A DNA stretch of 64,000 bases, taken from contig ML996688.1 in the NCBI GenBank assembly GCA_010356995.1, positions 1,648,579-1,712,578 of the forward strand, read 5' to 3'. The DNA comes from Trichodelitschia bisporula (lineage: Eukaryota; Ascomycota; Dothideomycetes; Phaeotrichales; Phaeotrichaceae). How positions within the stretch are numbered: the stretch's first letter is position 1; every line of letters starts with the position of its first letter. The notes beneath the pieces were generated by a model. It was given only the letters and a program-made list of their open reading frames with translations. It did not search any database and was not told the origin of the DNA. Shown here piece by piece: positions 46,015 to 57,345 of this stretch. The translations under genes and the position numbers were made by a program.

Positions 46015-47125
46015 ATGTCCCGAATCGAAAAGACCATCGCGCGCCAGCAGCAAAAGTACGCTTCCCTAACCCTCCCATTGCCCAGTTAACCGGCGCAACA
46101 GAATCGAAGAAGGCCAGTTCTATGAAGCGCACCAACAGCTCCGCGTCATCGCCTCCCGCTACGTCAAACAGTCCGACTTCGCCTCCGCAATCGACATTCT
46201 CTCCTCCGGCGCACAAGGGCTATTGAAAGCGGGACAGGGCGGCAGCGGCGGCGACCTCGCGCTTTTCCTCCTCGATGTGTACGCGAAGGCGGAGGCCAAG
46301 CCCGATGCCGCGCATAAGGCGCGCCTGCTCTCCCTGCTGCGCGCGTTTCCGAAGCGGGAACCAACGCGCAAGCGCGTGATTAGCGAGATGATTGCGTGAG
46401 TGGAGGTTGCAACCTATGCGACCTGGCTGACGGGACAGATGGTCGTCCAAGTACGGCGAGTATCCCGCGGGAGATCCGGAGCTGCACCACGTAGCCGGGA
46501 CGCTGTACGCGGAAGGCAAGTCGCACCACCGGGCTCTATATGGCGCTAACAGGCCCCAGAGGACGAGGCCTACGACGCTGAGCGCCACCTCGTGCTCGGC
46601 ACCAAGGACTCGCCCGAAGTCCTCGCGCGCCTCGAGTACGAGTGGTACACGGAAAACGACTCGCACACTGCACCCATCTTCGCCGCGCGCGCCGTCCTGC
46701 CCTATCTGCTTACCGGAAATGTTCGAGCTGCGAACAAGGCCCTCCTGCTGTTCACCAGCCGCCTCCAGCAGGCGAATCCCGGGCTCGCGGTGCAGGAGGT
46801 TAGCAGCCAGAGCTCGGATCTGCGGGTGTATCCTAGCTTACCGCTGCTTAATTTCCTGGGGCTGTTGTTGCTGGCGCTGCAGCGGGGGAGCTCGGATTTG
46901 TTCCGGATGTTGAAGAGTCATTATGCGAGTCATTTGAGGGAGGTGGGCGAGTGGGATGAGGCACTGACGCAGATTGGCGAGATGTACTTTGGCATTAAGC
47001 AGCCGACGCAGAGCAATCCGCTTATGGATATGATGGGCCAGTTTTTGATGGGTGGAGGGGGTGGTGGCGGGGCGAAGAAGCCCTCGAGGCAAGTTGGTGG
47101 GCCGCCGGCTCCTGCGGTGGATTGA
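46015..47125 (+). CDS. get4: Golgi-to-ER traffic protein Get4
   Basis: Get4 bridges Get5/Sgt2 to the Get3 ATPase and so helps hand tail-anchored proteins to the ER. Exons are 46015-46055, 46102-46395, 46439-46515 and 46560-47125, giving 325 residues. Landmarks are KTIARQQQKIEEGQFYEAHQ (spanning intron 1), LRVIASRYVKQSDFASAIDI, LFLLDVYAKAEAKPD, AWSSKYGEYPAGDPELHHVA, AERHLVLGTKDSPEVLARLE and LPLLNFLGLLLLALQR. The C-terminus has a Gly run. Intron 3 (44 nt) uses a GC donor (GCAAGT) with a GCTAAC branch; without it the frame breaks. Introns 1 and 2 are 46 and 43 nt. Confidence 0.95.
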
Positions 47126-47255
47126 GCTGTGTTTTTCTCTGGCATATTTGGCAGATTAACGATATCCTGGGGTTCATGGCACAAAAAAGCTGGAGTACAT
47201 CAACTGCCATAGTAGGCACATAGCCATATATGCCAAAATCGCTTCCAAACATGCT

Positions 47256-48184
47256 TCACCTCCTCCTCTTCCCCTTCCCTTTAGATTTAAACTTCGGTCC
47301 CTCAATACTCGCCACATCCCTGCTATTAAGCACCAACGTCCCCCCCCTAAACCTGCCAACCGCCGGCGCATCCACCGCCCGCTCCCTCCTCCCCACACTC
47401 TTCCCCTTCGCTTTCTGCGCAACCTCAAGCACAATCCCCGCCTCCTTCGCCTCCTTCCGTCTCTTCGTTTCCCTCTCAGCCCCCTTGCGCACTATACCTT
47501 TCCGATGCGCCATCGGCATCTTTTCTTGTTTAAACAAGCTGCCTTTCGCGCCTAGTGCTTGGAGGCGGAGATCGAGCGCTTTGTGCCGGTTTTTGCCGGT
47601 GGGATCGAGGGCACCTGAGGTGCGGTCTGCGGAGAGGAGGTGAGATTCGGAGAGGAGGCGTTGGAGGGCAACATCGTTTTTTAGGTTCGCGGCGGAGTCT
47701 TCGTCTTCTGCGGGGGTGGGCTTGGGCCCTGAAGAGGGGAAGGGGGTGGGTTTTGCGGCGGTGGGCGGTTTGGAGGACTGCGCTGTGAGCGGGCATCTCA
47801 TTAGACTGCAGGGTGACATACGAGGAAGGCTTTTAACTCCGACTTGTCTATCTCCAGGGCGCGCGAGGGCGTGCTATGCACGACGACCACGGGCGCGGGC
47901 ACGGACTCGGACTCGGACTCGGACTCGGAGTCAAAGCCCGTCCACTCGTCTTCATCCTCGTCCTCCTCCTCCGCGGACTCGTGGTTCCCCTCGTCCGCAG
48001 CGGGAGCGAAGGGCAGCGGCGCGAACTTGGCTTCGAACGCGCGCTTGAAGATGGCTTGGAGGTCACTGTCTCCGTCGCTTTCGGGCTCAGCTGCCTTCGT
48101 TCCCGGAGCAGGTTTGGTTGCCGGAGCTGATTTGGGTGCCTCAGTGGGCCGTTTGCGCTTGCCGAGGGGGGCGAGGGAGGGCAT
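47256..48184 (-). CDS. faf1: Faf1-like ribosome-biogenesis protein
   Basis: Yeast Faf1 (human C1orf131 type) is needed for pre-rRNA processing and 40S subunit formation in the nucleolus. Exons (minus) are 47822-48184 and 47256-47777, giving 294 residues, with a 44-nt GTATGT intron. MPSLAPLGKRKRP is a basic start, followed by an acidic/Ser patch (EEEDEDEDEWTGFDSESESE) and SELKAFLSSKPPT across the intron. The conserved domain is NLKNDVALQRLLSESHLL, GKNRHKALDLRLQALGAKGS, LFKQEKMPMAHRKGI, RRERAVDAPAVGRFRGGTL and LNSRDVASIEGP. Convergent with get4, 130 bp between stops. An in-frame upstream ATG at 48259 would add 25 unlikely residues. Confidence 0.88.
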
Positions 48185-49064
48185 TGTGGTTTGTAATGGT
48201 GGTGATGAGGTGTGGTGGTGAGGTGGTGAGCGCGGTTGGGGTTGGAAATTTTGCGCCACTTGTGGCTGCTGGCGGGGCGGGAGGACCCGGCTTGGCGGTG
48301 GACGGGGGGCTGCGGTGGAAAGAAAGAGATGGGCTACGTGATGGCGGAGGAACAGAGAGAAGGTCGGGCTAAGGCGAAGAAACTTTATGAACCTGCTAAG
48401 CTTGGTTCTGGCTGGTAAATCTAGCCTTAAACCGAGTTTGAGGGTTTCCCATCACTCGTTGTGGATGTACTGGCGTTGCGAACCTGTCGGTCGTGGGTGA
48501 GGAGGGGGATTGTGTGGCTCATTTCCTTTTTCTGCAGTTTGCGACTTCAGCCTTGTCCACGAGTTGTTGGGGCCATGGAAGGAGCGGAGCGCACGGCACT
48601 TTAGGTGGAATAGAAGGCACTTTCACTGTGGAGTCTTCAAAGAAAGGGCTTTTTGGAGCTAGAATACATAAAAGTACAGATGGAAGGTGAATTCTATTAG
48701 TTGTCGATTACATTAGTTGGTGTAATGCAAGAGAAATGAAGGACATGAAAGCACAGAGAGAAACTAAACCACATGTGAGCACAGCTGTCCAAGATGGAGA
48801 ACGGAAAGGAAACACGTATCCTTATCCAGAGTCCAGCCTGTGTCCTGACTTGCTTAGCAAAAGCAAGAGCCATACCACAGCGACATTGTAAGAACCACGG
48901 TTGCCTGGCGCTTGTTGTACTTGAATATGTCGTTGAAAGAATCGGTGGTGTGCATGCGAACCGAGGAAAAGGTGCAAAAAGATCCAGACACGTAGTCAGT
49001 GTGCATCGAAGCAGTGGCCGAGATGGAGTGCCGCAGTAGCGGCGACGGTAGACAAAGCAGCCAG
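48185..49064. other. gene-free region, 0.9 kb
   Basis: This is the promoter side of faf1 and the 3' side of the next minus-strand gene. No supported feature. Confidence 0.4.
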
Positions 49065-50097
49065 CTAATCAACCAAATCCTCGATATAACCGTACTTTAT
49101 GCCCGTGAGAGCCTGCCAGTTCGCTTCGAACTCCTCGCTATTGACACGCTCCTCGAAGATCGCGGGCCGGTCTCCCGAGTACTCGTCGGCCATCGCCGAC
49201 GAAACTGGTTCCTGCATGTACTCATGAAACTCTTTAAAGGTGCCATGTAAGTGTTTAGGAGGCATCCCGCTCAGGCACTTGCGAGGTGTTAGCAGGCATG
49301 AGAACTGCTGGATGGGATACTTACTGCCTGGAAATTCACAACCGAGCGGTGCAGGCGGGGCCGGGGAGGGCGCCGGCGCGCGAAGCGACGCACTTTGGCA
49401 ATCACCTCAGCACGCGTAGGCGTAGGGTACTTTGACAGGCTGCGCAGTGGAAAATTCTTCCTTGTCGCCGCGGGAACTGGCTTTGGGCTTTCTGGGCCGG
49501 CAAGGGACTGCTCCAGGCCTTCCGGGGTGGAAACCTCTGAGACGGTCTGATGATCCCCATCCTCAGTATCTTCGAAGGCATCTGGTGGGAAGGTGCCCTC
49601 GTATTTACCCCCCGGGTGTAAGGTAGGCGCTGGAACCTCGACACTGACTGGATAATGCCAGGGCGTAACAGTGTATTTCGTGGCATCTTTCGGGTTCGCT
49701 ACAATGTAGCGGGTGGTCTCCGTGTCCGGGTCTAAACCCGGCCAGACACCGTCGGGACCGCCATGAAAAGCCCAGCGAAAGCGTGCGACGACGTTCACCT
49801 CATCAAGACGCCCGTTCTGGAAAAGCTTTGGTGCGCTAGGTGAGGATGTGAGCAATGGCGCTGCTATGACGGAAGATGCAGTGTAGCCTGAAAGGGATAT
49901 TGCTTGATGGTGGAGACGTACATGGCTTTGAACTGCTCGTGCGTCGTCACATTGAGCCCATCGGGTGTTCTCCCTTGCTTTGCTAGCTCCACACGAAGCT
50001 TGGGAGAAAGCATCGCAGAAAGACATTTGAGAGTCTTATAAGGGCGCTTCTTCTCCCGGGCCACGATGACTGCATATGGAGATCGGAACATCCCCAT
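49065..50097 (-). CDS. Orphan protein, 299 residues
   Basis: Exons (minus) are 49922-50097, 49325-49835 and 49065-49277. Intron 1 (86 nt, donor GTACGT) and intron 2 (47 nt, donor GTAAGT, TGCTAAC branch) close in phase. The basic N-terminus MGMFRSPYAVIVAREKKRPY continues KTLKCLSAMLSPKLRVEL. The middle has FQNGRLDEVNVVARFRWAFH, TETTRYIVANPKDATKY and a Ser/Pro-rich acidic linker. Then a very basic patch (KVRRFARRRPPRPRLHR), and a C-terminus HLHGTFKEFHEYMQEP...EANWQALTGIKYG. No signal peptide, membrane segment or known domain recognised. Probably lineage-restricted. Confidence 0.6.
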
Positions 50098-52358
50098 CTT
50101 TGCTCTAGACTTTGGATTGTCGCTTGTCGGTTATGTTTTCTGTGCTAGCAATGGTGGGAATCTTCTTCAAGGCGAAATGTGCCAGAGAGAACAGGAATGA
50201 ATGTTGATGAAGATTGTTGGGAGCGAAGTGTGTCTGAAGGAGATGGAATGTGTGGTGGTGGTGAGGACGTAGATCTGAGTTGCGAGGAGAGAGATGCAGA
50301 GCGTCCCTTACGATTTTAAAGGGCAAAACGGTCAAGGTCTAGTACCGATGGCTGCGAGCTTGCGAGCTCTTGCCCTCGCTATCAAGGTCAGCCAAGTAGT
50401 CGAACAGATCAAATGGGGGAGACCGCATTGTCTGGTTACGTTTGCGTAGCTTAGTGACCCTGAAAGCCAGCTTGTCCGGTAAAGGCGGTCTGATAGAGAG
50501 AACCTATGACTGCTGCACTGGAAAGGCGGAAGTCGGGAGATCCAAACGGTCAAATTGCTCGGCGTCATGCCCACGTTGCTGATTGCGGCTCGGCGAAGGA
50601 GTGCGGTTGCTACGGCGTCGCAGCAAAGGGCTGACCGCACGGCTCGGCGGAGTGGGCGATGGCCCCAATGGCACTGCGCTCGAAGTCGTTGAGAACAGCA
50701 TTGTCGTCGACCGCGATATGCTCGTCTTCGAACGAGAGAAGCTCTGTATCGATGCTTCATCTCGCGGGGAACTGCTGAGGTTGTGGTGACGTGGCGCTGA
50801 TGCCAGATGCTTGGAGAAGGGGAAACAACAGCCAACTTGCGTATGCCCTGTGACGGACTTTGCTTGCCATCTTGCCGAAGTTGTCGATGTCCTAATTAGT
50901 ATCACCGTGAGCGTACTATTGCCGTGGTCAAAGTGATTATGGAAGCGCCGATGGGCAGCCGTATGGGACCGAGTGAGCCTTCCAAACCTAAGGGGAGCCG
51001 CTTTTTCGAGCATAATGACATCGCACATGAGATCGGACTGTAGTAAACAACACCACGATCGATATTGAGGAGATAGCATCCGGGGGGGGCTTAACTGAAG
51101 TACGGGTGATGTGTACGGGTAGAACTTTAGTCAGGGTCACGATGTGAACCAGACTCCGAAGCCCGGACCGGACCGCAACGCCGCTGACCAGCCCAGCATC
51201 GCCACCAGAACAACCCTGGACTGAGCAAAGAAGTGGTGGCAACCCCCCCCCCCCCAGTGAATAGTCCGTTTGACTTTGCAAAAGCAGGGAGGGAGGGCGC
51301 CATCACTTTTTCGCCGACATTCCGTAGAGTCTCAAGTTACGAAGCCTCAGGGTCAATGTGAGGTGGTCCATCCTCATCCCAGTCCCGACTGATACAAGTG
51401 GTCCGCCCTTAACCACAGTCCGGAGCGATCTACGGCAGATGCCATCGCGAATGCTTCCTTTGCTTGTGCTATACGAACGGCCAGTCTGGGGGAGAAGGTT
51501 GCGTAAGGTAGTCCGGAAACAAGACCAAAGAGCAAGAGGCCAGCGGCTAGGGCTACAACACCCGCGGTGACGATGACGACTACTCCAGGGGCTAATCGAG
51601 AAAGTGAAGTAGCCGCCCCCCCACCCCAGGCTTCCGCTGAGCATACGCAACGTATGCAGAGACTACAGTAGGGGTGGGGTGGGGAGGGAGGTCGACATGA
51701 CTTTCCACCAGCCCTAGTACTCGTCGAACACCTACGGCTCCGGGAACAAGAGTAGCGGCTACAGTAGGTACACCTCGTGGTGACGACGACAACTGGTATA
51801 CCACGTACGGCATAGGAACCCAGAGCGGTAGATAGTATCGAAAACAGTGCGTAATATTTCCACTTCCGTTCCTGTCATAGCGGCTAGGAGGAGCTGCTAC
51901 CCGTCAAATTCTCGGTCGAGTAGAAGGTGTCGGGAGTGATGGAAAGCATCTGCTATACAAAATGCTTGGGTCCATCCTGCGATACAGTACATCCAACGGC
52001 GATTCCTGCTACGAAAGTCAGTCGTGGTCCACACATCGTAAACATAATGACATCTCATACCGTTCTTACTCTCAACCCCCCACCCGGCCCGTCTCTCCTG
52101 ATTCCATTCGGGCGCGCCTGTACGGGTAAGCCTCAGTGCCTTGTTCGAGCTTTCTCACGGGAGCAGGCGCAACTGCCTCTACCTTCTTCCAATCCTATCT
52201 TTCTCCTCCCCCCTCCTCCCCTCCTTCTCCTTCTCCATCTCCATCTCCTCTCCCCCTCTGCCACTGCCGCCGTGGCGACGACGGGCCGATCGGGCCGCAC
52301 GGGGCAGGCGGTATACGGGGCCCTTCCCGTCCCTACGCATTGCTGTCCCGCTCTTCCC

Positions 52359-52366
52359 TATAAAAA
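52359..52366 (+). promoter_or_regulatory. TATA box followed by a pyrimidine-rich tract
   Basis: TATAAAAA is followed for about 200 bp by nearly pure C/T sequence (TTCCTTTCTTCC-type blocks), the usual look of a fungal core promoter and leader. No coding sequence follows within 800 bp. It could drive a non-coding RNA or be a chance match. Confidence 0.35.
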
Positions 52367-52902
52367 CCCATCCATCTCCCCTTCACCTTCCCCAATCTCT
52401 TCCCGCCGGCTTCCCGTCTTCCCATCTTCTTTCCTTTCTTCCATCTTCCCTCCTTTGATCTTCCTTACTTCCATCTTCCTTCCCTCATCTTCCCTCCCCG
52501 TCCCTTCGCATCTCCCCTCCACCCCATCCCACCCCATCCACCCTCAACCTACCTACCATCACACCTATCTACCATAACATCTACCTACCACCACGCCCTT
52601 CCTTCTCTTTACCCCTCCAGCAAAGACAAAAGGTCAAGCCAGCCACGTGCTTTATTAACCTGCAGCATGACCCTAACCCATACCCAAACCCACGGACCCT
52701 CACACGCATGACACACGCGCATAAAACCCATTCTGACGCCGGCCCCACGCTCCCTGCTCCTTGGTCCTGTAGGGCGTGCATGTGCCGGGCCTCACGCAGG
52801 CCCGAGCGATGGAAATGCAAGGCTGGCCCCAGGGCAGAGCACTTGGCGGGGTCTAGACTATCGAGACTTCCTGAATCGAGAGGGGCTTAGATATGCTGCT
52901 CA

Positions 52903-53027
52903 AGGAGGCAGGTACGATCGGTCATTGAGGAGGCAGGTACGATCGGTCTTTGAGGAGGTAGGTACATTCCGTCTTTGAGGAGGCAGGTGCACTCGGTCTT
53001 TGAGGAAGCAGGCACATGCAGTTTTTG
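52903..53027. repeat. tandem repeat, 5 copies of 25 bp
   Basis: The unit AGGAGGCAGGTACGATCGGT plus CTTTG is repeated five times head to tail. Copies 1 and 2 differ by one base; copies 3 to 5 are progressively more divergent. Non-coding, between the pyrimidine tract and the 3' end of the BIM1-like gene. Confidence 0.9.
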
Positions 53028-53237
53028 GAGAAACATGAAACCTCGGCCTTCAACATTCCCCCTCATCGATCGTCGTATCAGGAGTCGCTAACTACTTACA
53101 GCCTCTCAGCACAAATCCCGGCATCAAGAAGTTGCGCCGAGACAACATTCGCACACACCTTCGTTTTAAAACGAACGTCACGACCTTGAGCATACAGTAC
53201 AAACCGCACCCCATCACGCCCCTCGCTCGTCGTTCGC

Positions 53238-53965
53238 TCAAATGACAACCGCAACCATGCCCGCCGCACCAAGCACGCCCACCGCCCAGGCACCTACCCG
53301 ACCGGCACCCGAACTCGGCTTCGCGGCCGCAGCCGTGCTCGCCGCCGAGCTGGCGGCCGAGGACGTCTTACCGCCCGACGTGGTAGTCCCATTCGGGCTG
53401 GCGTCGGCCTGGGCCCCGCTGAAGAGGGTAGCCGTCACGCCGGTGCTGTTCTTGCAGTGGTCGGTGTAGTCGGATGTGGAGAGGGGGGCGTCAGTGAAGG
53501 TCACGTCGGCGCACTGGCAAGGTTCGTTAGTGCTTGCTCAAGAACTTGATATAGGGGGGGGAGGAGACAAACCTGGTACAGCCCACCACTCGGATCGCCA
53601 TTCGTGAGCACCAGGATGGTGCCGTTGTCCCCTGCCTTAACGCTGGATGGGACGTTAACGCCGCCGATGCAGAAGTTGTCAGGGCCGTTTTCTTGGAATT
53701 GTTGACGGAGGACGGTCGTGAAGTCGTCCCCGGTAGGCGAGTTTCCGGTTGCCAGCAGGACTTTGCCCTTCACGGCTGTGTGCTCCATGTTGAGCTGGAT
53801 GGGGGCGTTGGTGAGCGGGAAGGGCGTGCGGGTGGAGCTGGGACTGTCGAAGCCGCCGCAGGGGTAGGCGACGATCTTGTCTTCATCGAAGCCACGGGCT
53901 GGGGGCCAGACGAGATGGAAGTGGGCGAGGGTAAGAGTTGGGAGGAGGAAGGCTGTGAACCGCAT
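53238..53965 (-). CDS. X325/BIM1-like LPMO-type copper protein, secreted and GPI-anchored
   Basis: Exons (minus) are 53573-53965 and 53238-53513 (59-nt intron), giving 222 residues. The signal peptide MRFTAFLLPTLTLA is followed directly by histidine, so the mature protein starts HFHLVWPPARG, the hallmark of LPMO-like copper proteins. Likely copper ligands are His1, His48 (in LNMEHTAVKG) and Asp120 (in YQCADVTF), mature numbering. Four cysteines (22, 85, 118, 133 or nearby) can form two disulfides; PCGGF and NFCIGGVNVP are family motifs. A Ser/Ala/Thr linker and C-terminal hydrophobic tail (GVLGAAGMVAVVI) indicate a GPI anchor. Family member Bim1 of Cryptococcus aids copper import with Ctr transporters and does not cut polysaccharides. 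Neighbours are a Ctr transporter and a metalloreductase. Confidence 0.88.
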
Positions 53966-55513
53966 TTTGGCGGTTGGGGATAAGACTGAATTGGGGGGTG
54001 ATTTTCTGGCGCTGAGAAAGATGGGCGGGGGTGTGCTTCTGGTGTTGAAAAAGATGGGAGGGGAGTTGATTTATATGGGAGTGCGAGCAGAGAAACTCGT
54101 CAGGGCGAGGAGACGGTCTTGGATGTGGGCCGTGGATGGAGAAGTGGAGGCGTAGCCAGAGAACAATGGAAATATCGACTGCAAGAGGGGATGCACACGT
54201 CAAGAGCAGTCAATTGCGAAGCCCGAACCAAAGGTAGAAAGCACAGTTAAAGTACCGGAACGCAGCTACTTTTAAGCCCCGCCCCCCCCCGCCTCGCGCC
54301 TTCTCAAATGCCAAACGCGTTGCGCCAGAGGACACCAAATTCCCTTCGCGGCTGGCGTCCCTGGAATGAGCGCAGGCGCGGCAAAAGCTTGACTTCCCCC
54401 AAGGATCCGGCTCGACGGCACTGTTTGTCTGCTGTACCTTCATGCGGCTGACTTGACACCGCGGATCGGGCTCGGTGCGACATCGCTTTCGGAGTTTGAA
54501 GTGGAGTTTGAAGTCATGTTCCCGTGACGCCGATCGGCGACCCGATGTGCTATTTCTCCGCCGTCTACTACGTAAACCACAGTTACTGGTCCCATCACAT
54601 CGTCCAAACCATAGTTCTACCTACCCAACATTATTTAACTTCGCCGGTCTCCTCCCCTCCCAAACTATCCATCATCCCTTCCTTCAAAACCTCCCATCGC
54701 CCCTTCGGTTTCCAAATCAGCCCATCTCCAAAACTCCCGCTCCGCCAAAATCTCACACCCCGCCAACTGCGCAAGATTGAGCACATTACCCCACCACGCT
54801 CCGCATGTCGACCCGCGCCAAAAAAAGCGCCACCACGACTCAGACCCGCAGGTGGGATGGCGGTTAGCCTAGCGTGGCGCGGCGTGGCTTGCCGCTTGCC
54901 GCAAACAGCACATCCACCTCCCCCTCCCCCTCCAAAAATCCCACCTTCACGCTTGCCCTACCGTGTACACTAACCTCGCGGCCCGCGCATAGGCGAGTCG
55001 CACTGACCCGGATCGTGGGAGGATTTTCATGAATGTTAGGGCGGCAGGGCTTAGAGGGGAAGGTCGAGGCCGGGAATGGAATGTGCCCCTTCAGTGCACG
55101 GCTTCCCGGCGATAATCTGCAGGGCTGTGCGCGGGACGTGACGATGGGTATCCCTGCTGGGCTGGGACGCCACAAGGCTTGTTTTGTGCTGGGGTCGGTA
55201 GTGGAGGGTGGGGCGGGAAACGGTACGTATTACGGTACCGCAAGTTGCTCCGGGTCAGGATGGGATACGTTTCGGTGGTCGTGTGCAGGTTACGAGTAGG
55301 ACACAGCAAGAGATAAAGAACAGGTTGGAGGAATGATGAATGATGGAATTAGTTCTAGCGGCCATTTGTCACTCATTCCAGTTTGAGCGACACAACCAAT
55401 GTATACGTGCTGCCGACGTACGACGCCCACCGAATGCACCCCAAGGCCAGCCCAATCCAGTACCAAAATTCCAAACTCCAGACACGCCATTGCTCCACCG
55501 GGCCCAGAGAGTA
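53966..55513. other. gene-free region between BIM1-like and Ctr genes
   Basis: This 1.5-kb stretch holds the promoter of the BIM1-like gene and the 3' end of the Ctr gene. Open frames at 54524-54973 (plus) and 54864-55175 (minus) are Pro-rich or Gly/Glu-rich and motif-free. No copper-responsive element could be named with confidence. Confidence 0.4.
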
Positions 55514-56149
55514 TCAGTGATGCTCTTCCACCGCCAGGTTATACCGCCCCAGCAGCAGCTCGCCTAGGAACGTGCCCCCCAATATGGACAAGAAGTAGCC
55601 GACGTTGAGCGTCATAACGGCCAACATGCTACATCGTCCCCATTAGCATTTGGTCATTGCGAGGATCTAGAAGCACACTCACAGCAAATACCCCACCCCC
55701 ACAATAACCGTCACAACGCACGCCCTCGGCCCATCCACACTCCACCTCCACGGCACAACCCCATGCACCGGCCGATGCACAACCTTAACCTCCTCCTCCA
55801 CGCCATTCGCCGTCAGCAACGCTGTCTTCACATTCGGCTCCGTGCTCGCGCGGGCCTTCTCTGCGACCGAAGCCTTATCCGCGACGACTACGAAGCGCCT
55901 GTCCCAGGCTTTATCGATCCAGCGCTTTTCGAGGATGTGTTTATAGACGAGGAGTGCGCGGAAGATGCCCGCGAGAGCGATGAGGAAGATGCAGGTGCCG
56001 GCGTAGCTGCCGGTGCTGTTGGGGGTCCAGTGTTGGGAGTAGAGGGGGGTGTGGGGGGAGGTGAAGAAGGTCATTTTCATGTCGGAGGCGTCCATTGTCA
56101 TGGCGGAGGCGGGTGCGGCCGCGAGGGCGGCGAGAAGAAGAGAAACCAT
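55514..56149 (-). CDS. Ctr-family copper transporter
   Basis: Exons (minus) are 55683-56149 and 55514-55628 (54-nt intron), giving 193 residues. The start at 56149 gives MVSLLLAALAAAPASA, a possible signal, then a short Met motif MTMDASDMKMTFFTSPHTPL. Helix 1 is YAGTCIFLIALAGIFRALLV. A cytosolic loop follows (KHILEKRWIDKAWDRR and onward). Helix 2 reads CVVTVIVGVGYLL and continues across the intron into LMLAVMTLNVGYFLSILGG, holding the selectivity MxxxM (MLAVM). Helix 3 holds GxxxG (GTFLG) packing. Ctr trimers import Cu(I). Upstream in-frame ATGs would add 53 residues without family similarity. Divergent from the reductase gene, so co-regulation by copper or iron status is likely but inferred. 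Confidence 0.92.
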
Positions 56150-57345
56150 GGGAGTGGGGGCGGGTTGAGGGTTTGCGTGAAGTGTGGACGGTGCAGACGT
56201 GAGGGCGAGGAGTATTGATGTGCGATTTAACGGCGGATAGACATACGTCGAGTTCGAGTCGAGTCGAGGTGTTTGTGGAGGTTGAGTGTGGGGAGAATCC
56301 TCACACAAGGGAAAATTAGTGGCCGGTGCCGGGTGTCGCGGGCGCGGGCGCGATTAGAGCAGGAATTGATGATGTGAGCGGGGTGTGGAACGGCGCGGGG
56401 GCCAGCGCGCATTGTAAGAAGACCGAGTCTCTTGAGTCGTGGATTTACCTCCGCGACGACAGGCGGCCGAGAAGACGAGCGCTTAGGAGTTCCTTTTTCC
56501 GCCTGGAGGTGGACTTGTCCTTGTTCTTCGCATTACTCGACTTGCGGCGTTCTCTCACGCGCAAGTTGGGATGTCGAACTGGACCATAGAAGTCGCTCGA
56601 GAGAACCCGGGGTGTGCAGGTAAGAGAGACGCGACTAGACCCGTCGTGGCGAAAACCTTCTCAATCATGCGCACACCAACCTGAGAGGCTGGGCGGGAGC
56701 GGAGACGTCAAACAAAGAAACCTGAGGGGGTTTGCGGCGCCTCTTGAGTCTCCGAGTACACGATGCTTCGTGCCTGAATGCGCGCGGCTGTTATGCGCTG
56801 CTGTTAAGCTTGGGGTTTTATATATGTGTGGGTTATACTTCAGTCCAATACGACTCTGGACCTCGAGACTGTGCGTCAGTTTTGTCTCTGATTGTGGCTT
56901 GAGGCGCTACCCGTAGTGGGATAGGTGGGAGTGGCGGGCTGCTAGTGGGAAGTCCAAGCTCCCTTGATATGCCGACCATCTTGGGCAGGCCGATGATACG
57001 ACCCACACATCTTTTGTCGGCTCATCCTCCTTCCCGCTTTAGGACTTTGCATGGTCTTGCTGGAAAGAATTCCAATGGTTGCAGAAGTAGTCGCTTTGGA
57101 CGCAGTGCGAGTCTGACAGGTTTGAAGTCTTCTCTTGGGCTGTTCCCGGGCGCGTGGTCATCCGTACGGCCCGAGAGTGTGGAGCTTGCTTGCGACTGCG
57201 ATTCCTACGTTCTCATCCGCTTTTACATCTCACCTCACTTCGCATCGCACCTCTTTCTACCGTCTCTCTTATACTCCATTCTCTGCCTATGGTACCTCTT
57301 CCTCGTATACTCCGAGTCGATATCTAACCCTCCATCACCGCCATC
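56150..57345. promoter_or_regulatory. divergent promoter region Ctr / ferric reductase
   Basis: This 1.2-kb region is shared by the two divergent metal-uptake genes. The last 150 bp before the reductase ATG are C/T-rich. I could not identify a clear Mac1/Cuf1 copper element or a GATA-type iron element by eye. Confidence 0.45.

Larger units (their letters stand above)
50098..53237. other. gene-poor region, 3.1 kb
   Basis: No gene can be supported here. The region holds short open frames, a C run near 51246, a minus-strand hydrophobic segment at 51374-51650 (see findings), a TATA box with a pyrimidine-rich tract (52359-52560) and a 25-bp tandem repeat (52903-53027). Confidence 0.5.

Noticed and set aside
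54524-55175. possible minus- or plus-strand gene between the copper genes
   Set aside because: Frames are Pro-, Trp- or Gly-rich with no family resemblance. Joining them needs weak splice sites.
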